Assembly (NCBI RefSeq): GCF_001888805.2
Contig: NZ_CP019113.1
Span: 2,604,001-2,668,000 of the forward strand
From: Enterobacter sp. SA187
GTDB lineage: Bacteria; Pseudomonadota; Gammaproteobacteria; Enterobacterales; Enterobacteriaceae
DNA length: 64,000 bases
Direction: 5' to 3'
The notes under the pieces are model-generated. The model was given only the letters and a program-made list of their open reading frames with translations. It ran no database searches and was not told where the DNA came from. The number at the start of each line of letters is the position of its first letter. The first letter of the stretch is position 1. Both the position numbers and the translations under genes were made by a program. Shown here piece by piece: positions 43,613 through 51,706 of this stretch.

Positions 43613-43741
43613 TTAGCGTGAAGGTTTATCGTCCGGCTGCGGTTTGCTGTGGAACATGTCACACAACAGATTAACCAGCAGTAAACGCACTTTAAAAGGG
43701 GAGTGACTGAACACGGCCATACATCTCCTGAATTCGTTCAT
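43613..43741 (-). CDS. mntS: Manganese chaperone/exporter-inhibitor small protein MntS
   Basis: A 42-residue protein that is easily missed. It reads MNEFRRCMAVFSHSPFKVRL followed by LLVNLLCDMF and a charged HSKPQPDDKPSR tail. E. coli MntS is also 42 residues, starts MNEFKRCM and carries SHSPFKVRL and LCDM at the same places (recalled). In E. coli it is made when manganese is scarce and repressed by MntR with Mn2+. It helps enlarge the available Mn pool, probably by inhibiting the exporter MntP. Position between opgE and mntR is conserved. An MntR box lies 63 bases upstream, and a terminator follows. The same locus is transcribed as the RNA RybA in E. coli. Confidence 0.93.
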   Translation of the reverse strand: MNEFRRCMAVFSHSPFKVRLLLVNLLCDMFHSKPQPDDKPSR

Positions 43742-43803
43742 TAGTTACCTCCTGTCCAGATAAAAACCATTCCGTCCGTGAAGGGTGACTGCATTACATA
43801 CAG

Positions 43804-43821
43804 ATATAGCATAGGCTATAT
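43804..43821. promoter_or_regulatory. MntR operator
   Basis: ATATAGC-ATAG-GCTATAT is a perfect palindrome and fits the MntR consensus half-site ATAGC/GCTAT. It lies between mntS and mntR and would repress mntS when Mn2+ is bound. A second partial copy (ATAGCTATGGCT) follows at 43826. Confidence 0.8.
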
Positions 43822-43930
43822 TTTATAGCTATGGCTAATGCGTTAATTTTTTGTACTCCTCAGGCGATGGTTTACAATGGCCGCTCGCTTAGAGGATGCG
43901 GTATTCGCGTCACGTCAATGAGGAAGCACT

Positions 43931-44404
43931 ATGAGTCGTCGCGCAGGTACGCCAACAATAAAAAAAGTGACGCAACTGGTTAATGTTGAAGAACATGTCG
44001 AAGGATTTCGCCAGGTTCGCGAGGCGCATCGCCGCGAGTTAATCGATGATTATGTTGAGTTGATTTCCGATCTGATCCGCGAAGTGGGCGAAGCGCGTCA
44101 GGTGGACATGGCGGCGCGGCTGGGCGTTTCGCAGCCGACGGTAGCCAAAATGTTAAAACGACTTGCCAGCGTAGGATTGATCGAACAGATCCCCTGGCGC
44201 GGCGTGTTCCTGACGCCGGAAGGGGAGACCCTGGCGCAGCAAAGCCGTGAGCGTCATCAGATTGTAGAAAGTTTCCTGCTGGTGCTCGGCGTCAGCCCGG
44301 ATACCGCCCGCCGTGATGCGGAAGGGATGGAACATCACGTCAGTGAAGAAACTCTTGAGCGTTTCCGTCTGTTTACCCTGCAACAGGGGCAGAACGCAGA
44401 ATGA
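43931..44404 (+). CDS. mntR: Manganese-responsive regulator MntR
   Basis: A 157-residue DtxR-family regulator. The winged helix (VDMAARLGVSQPTVAKMLKR) is followed by a dimerisation/metal domain with EGMEHHVSEETLERF, which carries metal-ligand His and Glu residues. With Mn2+ it represses mntH and mntS and activates mntP in E. coli. The last four bases overlap ybiR (ATGA). Confidence 0.96.
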   Translation: MSRRAGTPTIKKVTQLVNVEEHVEGFRQVREAHRRELIDDYVELISDLIREVGEARQVDMAARLGVSQPTVAKMLKRLASVGLIEQIPWRGVFLTPEGETLAQQSRERHQIVESFLLVLGVSPDTARRDAEGMEHHVSEETLERFRLFTLQQGQNAE

Positions 44405-45510
44405 CGCTGCCTTTCGTGCGTGCGCTGGCCCGCGACCGATTCTTTCATCTGTTACTGCTGGTGGGCGTGCTCCTCAGCTTTTTCGTCCCCTTTGCCCCGG
44501 CGGGCTGGGGTAAAGCCATCGACTGGCACACCATTATTACCCTCAGCGGGCTGATGCTGCTGACCAAAGGCGTCGAGCTGTCGGGCTATTTCGATGTGGT
44601 GGGACGCCGCATGGTGCGCCGCTTCGCCACCGAACGCCGTCTGGCGATCTTTATGGTGCTGGCGGCGGCGCTGCTGTCGACCTTTCTGACCAACGATGTG
44701 GCGCTGTTCATTGTGGTGCCGCTGACCATCACGCTGAAAAAACTTTGTGAGATCCCGGTCAACCGGCTGATCATCTTCGAAGCGCTGGCGGTAAATGCCG
44801 GCTCGCTGCTTACGCCCATCGGCAACCCGCAAAATATCCTGCTATGGGGACGCTCCGGCCTGTCGTTTGCCGCCTTCTGCGCGCAGATGGCGCCGCTGGC
44901 GCTGGCGATGATGCTGACATTACTGGCGCTGTGCTGGTTTGCCTTCCCGAAAAAAGCCCTCAATTACCATAGCGGCAGCCAGAGCGCCGACTGGCAGCCG
45001 CGGCTGGTGTGGAGCTGTCTGGCGCTCTATATCGTGTTTCTTATTTCACTGGAGCTGAAACAGGAGCTGTGGGGGCTGGCGGCCATCGCTGTCGGTTTTC
45101 TGATCCTCGCACGCCGCGTGGTGCTGAGCGTCGACTGGACGCTGCTGCTGGTGTTTATGGCGATGTTTATCGACGTGCACCTGCTGATCCAGCTGCCGGT
45201 ATTGCAGGGGGCGCTGAACGACGTCGGCAACTTATCCGCGCCCGGCCTGTGGCTCACCGCCATTGGCCTGTCGCAGTTTATCAGCAACGTTCCGGCCACC
45301 ATTTTACTGCTTAACTATGTACCGCCGGATAAGCTGCTCGCCTGGGCGGTTAACGTCGGCGGTTTCGGGCTGCTGCCCGGCTCGCTGGCGAATCTCATCG
45401 CGCTGCGCATGGCGCAGGATCGCCGTATCTGGTGGCGTTTTCACCTCTGGTCGCTACCGCTGCTCGTCTGGGCGGCGCTGGTCGGCTACGGTCTTTTTAT
45501 TCTCAGTTAG
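44401..45510 (+). CDS. ybiR: YbiR, predicted ion transporter (ArsB/NhaD superfamily)
   Basis: A 369-residue protein with about ten membrane spans. Family blocks are LLSTFLTNDVALFIVVPLTI and NAGSLLTPIGNPQNILLWG, the latter typical of ArsB/CitM-like carriers. The substrate is unknown. Translational coupling to mntR suggests a metal or anion role, but that is inference. E. coli YbiR is 372 residues. Confidence 0.93.
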   Translation: MTLPFVRALARDRFFHLLLLVGVLLSFFVPFAPAGWGKAIDWHTIITLSGLMLLTKGVELSGYFDVVGRRMVRRFATERRLAIFMVLAAALLSTFLTNDVALFIVVPLTITLKKLCEIPVNRLIIFEALAVNAGSLLTPIGNPQNILLWGRSGLSFAAFCAQMAPLALAMMLTLLALCWFAFPKKALNYHSGSQSADWQPRLVWSCLALYIVFLISLELKQELWGLAAIAVGFLILARRVVLSVDWTLLLVFMAMFIDVHLLIQLPVLQGALNDVGNLSAPGLWLTAIGLSQFISNVPATILLLNYVPPDKLLAWAVNVGGFGLLPGSLANLIALRMAQDRRIWWRFHLWSLPLLVWAALVGYGLFILS

Positions 45511-45560
45511 TGCTCAATTGTCAGTTTTTCCTGGCAAATGTATAGCAACCTCCTAACTTT

Positions 45561-45591
45561 AGTTAACGGCGCACCTGCCGCGCCGTTAACT
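45561..45591. promoter_or_regulatory. Twelve-base inverted repeat before the tripartite exporter operon
   Basis: AGTTAACGGCGC / GCGCCGTTAACT with a seven-base spacer, ending 20 bases before the first ATG. Either an operator for an unlinked regulator or a leader hairpin. The Shine-Dalgarno (AGGAAC) lies just outside it. Confidence 0.55.
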
Positions 45592-45611
45592 GACAGGAAC
45601 GTTGTAACGCT

Positions 45612-46730
45612 ATGGCTGAGAACATGAACGCGTCTGACGAGACGCAAAAAGACGACAATAAAACCGACAATAATAACGAAAAAGCCGAACGCAAACGCCC
45701 CGGCAAAAAGCCGATTATTATTCTTGGCATCGTGGTGATCGTCATGGTGGTCGGCGCGCTGGTGTGGTGGCTGCTGACCCGCAATGAAGAAACCACCGAC
45801 GACGCCTTCACCGATGGCGATGTGGTGACTATTGCGCCCAAGGTCGCGGGCTACGTGACCGAGCTGCGTGTGAAAGATAACCAGCGGGTGAAGAAGGGCG
45901 ATCTGCTGGTGACCATCGATCCGCGCGATACCCGCGCCCAGCGCGATCAGGCGCAGGCCCAGCTGGGTCTGGCGACGGCGCAACTGCATCAGGCGCAGGC
46001 GCAGCTGGCGCTCTCGAAAGTGCAGTATCCCGCCCAGCGGGATGAAGCGCGCGCCCAGGTGCTGAAAGCGCAGGCAGATCTGGCCAATGCCGAGGCCGCG
46101 TACCGCCGTCAGCGCGGCGTCGATCCCCGCGCCACCACGCAACAAAATATTGATACCGCCAACGCGCAACTGCGCAGCGCGCAGGCCCAGCTGGCCAGCG
46201 CTAAGGCGCAGGCGGAAGTGGCCGAGCAGGTGCAGCTGCAAATTCGCCAGCAGGAAACTAACGTCGAAGCGCGCCAGCGTCAGGTCGATCAGGCGCGGGC
46301 GCAGCTGGAAAACGCCGAGCTGAATCTCTCCTATACCGAAGTGCGCGCGCCTTTCGACGGTTACGTCACCAAACGTAACGTGCAGACTGGCACCCTGGTG
46401 CAGGCGGGCAGCGCGTTGTTCTCGCTGGTGTCGCCGGACATCTGGGTGGTCGCTAACTTTAAAGAGTCGCAGCTGGAGCGTATGCGCCCCGGCAATAAAG
46501 TCACCATCAGCATCGACGCCTGGCCGGATATGGAGCTGGAAGGGCATATCGACAGTATTCAGCAGGGCAGCGGATCGCGTTTCTCCGCGTTCCCGGCAGA
46601 AAACGCCACCGGTAACTTTGTGAAGATCGTCCAGCGCGTGCCGGTGAAAATCGTCATCGACAAAGGGCTGGATCCCAACAAGCCGATGCCGCTGGGTCTG
46701 TCCGTTGAGCCGAAGGTTACGCTGGAATGA
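45612..46730 (+). CDS. EmrA/HlyD-family membrane-fusion protein
   Basis: A 372-residue periplasmic adaptor. A charged cytoplasmic tail (residues 1-36) is followed by one span (about 37-58), the first lipoyl half (TDDAFTDGDVVTIAPKVAGYV), a long coiled coil of Q/A-rich repeats (about 105-240), and the second lipoyl half (YTEVRAPFDGYVTKRNVQTGTL, split). It joins the DHA2 pump to the outer-membrane protein encoded by the next two genes. It overlaps the pump gene by four bases (ATGA). Confidence 0.92.
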   Translation: MAENMNASDETQKDDNKTDNNNEKAERKRPGKKPIIILGIVVIVMVVGALVWWLLTRNEETTDDAFTDGDVVTIAPKVAGYVTELRVKDNQRVKKGDLLVTIDPRDTRAQRDQAQAQLGLATAQLHQAQAQLALSKVQYPAQRDEARAQVLKAQADLANAEAAYRRQRGVDPRATTQQNIDTANAQLRSAQAQLASAKAQAEVAEQVQLQIRQQETNVEARQRQVDQARAQLENAELNLSYTEVRAPFDGYVTKRNVQTGTLVQAGSALFSLVSPDIWVVANFKESQLERMRPGNKVTISIDAWPDMELEGHIDSIQQGSGSRFSAFPAENATGNFVKIVQRVPVKIVIDKGLDPNKPMPLGLSVEPKVTLE

Positions 46731-48298
46731 CCGATCACAACCATGAAAGCTGGAAACCCGCCAGCAATCCGTGGGCGGTGGCGATTGTCGTCACCCTGGC
46801 GGTTTTTATGGAGATCCTCGACACCACTATCGTTAACGTGGCGCTGCCGCACGTCGCCGGATCGCTCTCCTCCAGCTACAGCGAATCGACCTGGGTGCTG
46901 ACCAGTTATCTGGTGGCGAACGGTATTGTGCTGCCCATCTCAGCGTTTTTAAGCCGGGTTTTTGGCCGTAAACGCTTCTTCCTGATCTGCATCGTGATGT
47001 TTACCGTCTGCTCGTTTTTGTGCGGTATCGCCACTGAACTGTGGGAAATCATCCTGTTCCGTATCTTGCAGGGCTTCTTTGGCGGCGGTTTGCAGCCGAC
47101 GCAGCAGTCGGTGCTGCTGGATTACTTTAAGCCGGAAGATCGCGGCAAGGCGTTCGGCCTGTCATCCATCGCCATTATCGTCGCGCCTGTGCTTGGCCCG
47201 ACGCTCGGCGGCTGGATCACCGACAACTACTCCTGGCGCTGGGTATTCTTTATCAATATCCCGGTGGGCATCATCACGGTGCTGGCGATCTATCAGCTGC
47301 TGGAAGATCCGCCGTGGGAGCGTAAATCGGAAGAAAAACTCTCCATCGACTGGACGGGCATTGGCCTGATCGCGCTGGGTCTGGGCTGTTTACAGGTGAT
47401 GCTGGATCGCGGCGAAGATGACGACTGGTTTGCTTCCGGCTTTATCCGCACCTTTGCGGTGCTGACGCTGGTGGGCATTATCGGCGCTATCTACTGGCTG
47501 ATTTATGCCAAAAAACCGGTGGTCAACCTGCAGTGTATGAAGGATAAAAACTTTGCGGTGTCGAGCCTGCTGATGGCGGGTATGGCGATGATCCTCTACG
47601 GCAGCTCGGTGGTGATCCCGCAGCTGGCGCAGCAGGATCTGGGCTATACCGCCACATGGTCCGGGCTGGTGCTGTCGCCGGGGGCGATACTGATCGTGCT
47701 GACCATTCCGCTGGTGCTGAAGCTGATGCCGGTGGTGCAGACGCGCTGGATCATCGCCTTTGGCTTTGCCTGCCTCGCGCTGTCGTTTTTCTGGTCGCGC
47801 ACCCTGACGCCGGACATCGATTTTGAAACCCTGGTGCTGTTCCGCAGCGCCCAGTCGATTGGTCTTGGCTTCCTGTTTGTGCCGCTGACCACCATCGCCT
47901 TTATCACCATACCCCGGCAGCTGAACGCCGACGCCGCGGCGCTGTTCACCATGTTCCGTAACGTCGCGGGGTCGATGGGCATTTCGCTCTCCACCGCCGC
48001 CATTACCGAACGATCCCAGGTGCACAGCGCCTATCTCAGCGAACATGCCTCGCCTTTTGACGAGCAGTTCCAGCAGGCGATCCGCAGCTCAGCAGAGGCG
48101 ATACGCAATTTCACCTCGCAGGTGGGCGATCCCACCGCCATTGCCAGCGGGCAGATGTACCAGACCTTAATCGAGCAGTCGCGCTTTCTCGCCTACGTGG
48201 ATGTCTTCACATTGCTCAGTCTGGTGGCCGTTCTGTTGATCCCATTTTGTTTACTGCTTTCGCCGGTGAAAAGCGAAGGCAGCGCAGGAGCACATTAA
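46727..48298 (+). CDS. DHA2 (EmrB-type) MFS efflux pump
   Basis: A 523-residue 14-span drug/H+ antiporter. Motif C-like LDTTIVNVALPHVAG in TM1, motif A FGRKRFFL, and SIAIIVAPVLGPTLGGWI in TM5 are typical of EmrB/QacA pumps. It works with the adjacent membrane-fusion and outer-membrane genes. The substrate is unknown, though family members export hydrophobic drugs, bile salts or phenolics. It sits 1 base before the outer-membrane gene. Confidence 0.93.
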   Translation: MTDHNHESWKPASNPWAVAIVVTLAVFMEILDTTIVNVALPHVAGSLSSSYSESTWVLTSYLVANGIVLPISAFLSRVFGRKRFFLICIVMFTVCSFLCGIATELWEIILFRILQGFFGGGLQPTQQSVLLDYFKPEDRGKAFGLSSIAIIVAPVLGPTLGGWITDNYSWRWVFFINIPVGIITVLAIYQLLEDPPWERKSEEKLSIDWTGIGLIALGLGCLQVMLDRGEDDDWFASGFIRTFAVLTLVGIIGAIYWLIYAKKPVVNLQCMKDKNFAVSSLLMAGMAMILYGSSVVIPQLAQQDLGYTATWSGLVLSPGAILIVLTIPLVLKLMPVVQTRWIIAFGFACLALSFFWSRTLTPDIDFETLVLFRSAQSIGLGFLFVPLTTIAFITIPRQLNADAAALFTMFRNVAGSMGISLSTAAITERSQVHSAYLSEHASPFDEQFQQAIRSSAEAIRNFTSQVGDPTAIASGQMYQTLIEQSRFLAYVDVFTLLSLVAVLLIPFCLLLSPVKSEGSAGAH

Positions 48299-48299
48299 G

Positions 48300-49826
48300 A
48301 TGCACAGGAAAACTCATCCCACTTTCACCCTGCTGGCGCTGTTGCTGGCAGGCTGCGCCGTCGGGCCGGATTATCAGCAGCCCGCCGCCCCGGCGGTCAG
48401 CCACTGGAACGATCAGGGCGACCGCAACGTGAAGTCGCAGACGGCGTCCCAGGCGGTCAATCCCCGCTGGTGGACGACCTTCAACTCCCCGCAGCTCAAC
48501 AGCCTGATCGAGCGGGCGATCGCCGATAACCTGTCGTTGCAGCAGACCGTGCTGCGTATCGCCGGGGCGCGGGAGCAGATCAACCAGGCGGGCGGGGCAT
48601 TGCTGCCCGCGGTAAACGGCAGTCTGAAGGCCACCCGTCAGCAGCTCGGGCTGGAAGGGGAGCTGAAATCCCATGACGTTTATGGCCAGCTGAATGACGT
48701 CGATCCCGAATTGCAGGGGGCGCTTGGCACCCTGACGCAGCCGGTGAACCTCTATCAGGGCAGCTTTGATGCCCAGTGGGAGATCGATCTGTGGGGCAAA
48801 GTGCGCCGCCAGGTGGAAGCGGCGCAGGCGCAGCAGCAGGCGGCCATTGAACAGCGCAACGACGCGCTGGTGTCGCTGGAAGCGGAAGTCGCCCGCGCCT
48901 GGCTGCAACTGCGCGGCGCGCAGAGCATTATCGCCACCATGAACACGCAGATCGCCACCGCCCAGGAAACCTTCACGCTGACGGAAAACCGTCAGCGCGG
49001 GGGCCTCTCGCCGCAGCTGGATGTGGAAAACGCCCGCGCCCAGCTTGGCAACCTTGAAGCGCAACTGCCGCAATATCAGGCGCAGGAGCGGCAGGCGATG
49101 AACGCGCTGGCGATCCTGCTCGGCAAGCCGCCGGGCGCGCTGGACGCGGAACTGCGCAACCCACAGCCGCTGCCGAAACTGCCGGATCTGGTGGCGACCG
49201 GCATTCCGTCCACCCTGGCGCGGCGTCGTCCGGACGTGCGCGAAGCGGAAGCGAATTTACATGCCGCCACCGCGCAGATCGGCGTGTCGGTGGCGCAGCT
49301 GTTCCCCAGCCTGTCGCTGACCGGCCAGTTTGGCCTGCGCAACAGCGAAACCAACTGGCTCACCGACTGGAGCAGCCATTTCTACAGCTTTGGCCCGCAG
49401 GTTTCGATCCCGATTTTCCAGGGCGGACGGCTGGTTTCCAGCGTCAAACTGGCGCGGGCGCAGCAAGGGGCGGCGGTGCTCAACTATCGCCAGACGGTGC
49501 TGAGCGCGCTCGGGGATGTGGAGAACGCGCTGGTCAGTTACCGCACCGATCAGCAGCGTGAAGCCGGTCTGAGCAAAACTATCACCGCGCTGCAAAACGC
49601 CTTCGATCTGGCGAGCGACAGCTACCGGCAGGGGATCGCCACCTTTATCGATGTGCTGGATGCCCAGCGCCAGTTAGCCCAGGCGGAACAGCAGCGGGCG
49701 CAGGCGCGGGTGCAGACCAGCCTCGATCTGGTGGCGCTCTATAAAGCCCTCGGCGGCGGCTGGGAGCCATACCAGAACGTGCAGATGCCTGACTACGCCG
49801 TGTTTGGCGACGCGCCGCGCGGATAA
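48300..49826 (+). CDS. NodT-family outer-membrane efflux lipoprotein
   Basis: A 508-residue TolC-like channel. Lipoprotein signal MHRKTHPTFTLLALLLAGC, with the lipobox cysteine at C19 followed by AVGPDY, places it in the outer membrane. Two OEP repeats with long helices are seen (about 70-270 and 285-490), with LYQGSFDAQWEIDLWGKVRR and the conserved RRPDVREAEANL. It completes the tripartite exporter. A dedicated outer-membrane component inside the operon makes this system independent of TolC. Confidence 0.92.
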   Translation: MHRKTHPTFTLLALLLAGCAVGPDYQQPAAPAVSHWNDQGDRNVKSQTASQAVNPRWWTTFNSPQLNSLIERAIADNLSLQQTVLRIAGAREQINQAGGALLPAVNGSLKATRQQLGLEGELKSHDVYGQLNDVDPELQGALGTLTQPVNLYQGSFDAQWEIDLWGKVRRQVEAAQAQQQAAIEQRNDALVSLEAEVARAWLQLRGAQSIIATMNTQIATAQETFTLTENRQRGGLSPQLDVENARAQLGNLEAQLPQYQAQERQAMNALAILLGKPPGALDAELRNPQPLPKLPDLVATGIPSTLARRRPDVREAEANLHAATAQIGVSVAQLFPSLSLTGQFGLRNSETNWLTDWSSHFYSFGPQVSIPIFQGGRLVSSVKLARAQQGAAVLNYRQTVLSALGDVENALVSYRTDQQREAGLSKTITALQNAFDLASDSYRQGIATFIDVLDAQRQLAQAEQQRAQARVQTSLDLVALYKALGGGWEPYQNVQMPDYAVFGDAPRG

Positions 49827-49934
49827 CTTTCAGAGGATTGGGCAAGAAACGCGCAGGATCGCCACATTCGCATAACCGGCAGGGCGGGTATAACTACAGA
49901 ACATTCACGGCAGCATCTTTATGAGGAAGGTTCT

Positions 49935-50975
49935 ATGCGATACCAGAAACTTGGCAATACCGGTCTGTTTGTGTCGGAACTGTGCCTTGGCACCATGACC
50001 TTTGGCGGCGAAGACGACATGTGGGGCAAAATCGGCAAGCTCAGTCAGAGCGACGCGGATCGCCTGGTCGGTAGCGCGCTGGATGCGGGGATCAATTTCA
50101 TTGATACCGCCGATGTGTACTCCGGGGGCCGCTCGGAAATCATCACCGGGCAGGCGCTGAAAAACCTGAAGGTGCCGCGCGAGAACGTCATTGTCGCCAC
50201 CAAAGTGTTCGGTGAAACCGGCACGGCAGGAGTGAACTCGCGTGGCAGTTCCCGTCACCACATTATCACAGGCGTGAAGCAGAGCTTACAGCGCCTGCAA
50301 CTGGATCATATCGATCTCTATCAGCTGCACGGCTTTGATCCGGCGACGCCCATCGAAGAGACGCTGTACGCGCTGGATAATCTGGTGCAGCACGGCCATG
50401 TGCGTTATATCGGCGTCTCCAACTGGGCAGCCTGGCAGATCGCCAAAGCGCTGGGCATTTCCGAACGTTTAGGTCTTACGCGCTTTGCCTCGCTGCAGGC
50501 CTATTACACCCTCGCCGGACGGGAACTGGAGCGCGAGCTGGTGCCGATGATGCAGAGTGAAGGCGTCGGCCTGATGGTCTGGAGCCCGCTGGCAGGCGGC
50601 CTGTTAAGCGGAAAATACAGCCGCGACGGGCAGGCGGAAGCGGGCAGCCGTCGCCAGGAATTCGACTTCCCGCCGGTGAATAAAGATCGCGCGTTTGACT
50701 GTGTGGACGTGATGCGCACCATTGCCGACGCGAAGGGCGCGAGCGTGGCGCAGATCGCCCTGGCCTGGCTGCTGCATCAGCCGGTGGTCAGCAGCGTGAT
50801 CATCGGCGCGAAGCGCGAAGAACAGTTGCTGGATAATATCGCCGCCACCGGCATTCGCCTGAGCGACGACGAGCTGCAACAGCTGGATGCGGTCAGCGCG
50901 CTGCCGCGGGAATATCCGGGCTGGATGCTGGAACGTCAGGGCGAATACCGCCGCAAGCAGCTGGCTGCGCAGTAA
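49935..50975 (+). CDS. Aldo/keto reductase
   Basis: A 346-residue NADPH-dependent TIM-barrel oxidoreductase. The catalytic tetrad is complete: D57 and Y62 (FIDTADVYS), K90 (VATKVF) and H132 (LYQLHGFD). The C-terminal cofactor block VSSVIIGAKREEQLLDN is typical. It resembles general-stress and YajO/YakC-type enzymes, so the substrate is unknown. It stands alone between the exporter operon and the uhp/afu operon, on the same strand as both. Confidence 0.9.
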   Translation: MRYQKLGNTGLFVSELCLGTMTFGGEDDMWGKIGKLSQSDADRLVGSALDAGINFIDTADVYSGGRSEIITGQALKNLKVPRENVIVATKVFGETGTAGVNSRGSSRHHIITGVKQSLQRLQLDHIDLYQLHGFDPATPIEETLYALDNLVQHGHVRYIGVSNWAAWQIAKALGISERLGLTRFASLQAYYTLAGRELERELVPMMQSEGVGLMVWSPLAGGLLSGKYSRDGQAEAGSRRQEFDFPPVNKDRAFDCVDVMRTIADAKGASVAQIALAWLLHQPVVSSVIIGAKREEQLLDNIAATGIRLSDDELQQLDAVSALPREYPGWMLERQGEYRRKQLAAQ

Positions 50976-51076
50976 TTTATTGCAATTTTGTTACATCCAT
51001 AACATATCATCCATAAGAGCATTGCCAGCGCCGTCTGACCCGGCATCATGTCGCGAAAGAGAGGGGAGTGATGCTA

Positions 51077-51706
51077 ATGGTCCGTGTCGTGCTGGTGGAT
51101 GATCATGTTGTGGTACGGTCGGGGTTTGCCCAGCTCCTTGGCCTGGAAGAGGACGTGTGCGTGACCGGGCAGTTCAGCACGGCTGCTGAGGCCTGGCCCG
51201 CACTGCTTCAGAATGATGTTGACGTGGCGGTGCTCGATGTCGCCATGCCCGATGAAAACGGCCTCAGCCTGCTAAAACGCCTGCGGCAACAGCGGCCTGG
51301 CTTTCGCGCCATTATTCTCAGCATTTATGATACCCCGGCCTTTGTGCAGAGCGCGCTCGACGCCGGAGCCAGCGGCTATCTCACCAAGCGCTGCGGCCCG
51401 GAAGAGCTGGTGCAGGCGGTGCGATCCGTCGGCATGGGCGGCCACTATCTGTGCGCCGATGCCCTGCGCGCCCTGCGCGGCGGCGAACCCTCCGGTAAAG
51501 TGCTGAATATTCTCACCCCCCGCGAGCGGGAAGTATTCGATCTGCTGGTCAAGGGCGACAGCGTGAAAGAGATCGCCTTTAAGCTCGAACTGAGCCACAA
51601 AACCGTGCATGTTCACCGCGCCAATGTGCTGGGCAAATTACAGTGCAGCAGCACCATTGAACTGGTGCATTTTGCCCTCGACCACCAGTTGCTGACGGGG
51701 CACTGA
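51077..51706 (+). CDS. UhpA-like response regulator
   Basis: A 209-residue NarL/FixJ-family regulator. Receiver domain with acidic pair VDDH and phospho-acceptor D54 (VLDVAMPDENG), conserved lysine in YLTKRCGPEEL, and a LuxR-type helix-turn-helix (LTPREREVFDLLVKGDSVKE, then IAFKLELSHKTVHVHRANVL). I chose the ATG at 51077 because GGGGAG lies eight bases upstream and MVRVVLVDDH aligns with UhpA, placing the aspartate at 54. Two earlier starts are badly spaced. It stops inside the UhpB-like start (TGATG). It is a paralogue of the classical UhpA and probably controls this six-gene operon. Confidence 0.9.
   Translation: MVRVVLVDDHVVVRSGFAQLLGLEEDVCVTGQFSTAAEAWPALLQNDVDVAVLDVAMPDENGLSLLKRLRQQRPGFRAIILSIYDTPAFVQSALDAGASGYLTKRCGPEELVQAVRSVGMGGHYLCADALRALRGGEPSGKVLNILTPREREVFDLLVKGDSVKEIAFKLELSHKTVHVHRANVLGKLQCSSTIELVHFALDHQLLTGH

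Noticed and set aside
51068..51076. GTG 51068 or ATG 51071 as start of the UhpA-like gene
   Set aside because: They overlap or sit two bases from the Shine-Dalgarno GGGGAG. The ATG at 51077 is eight bases away and aligns with UhpA.
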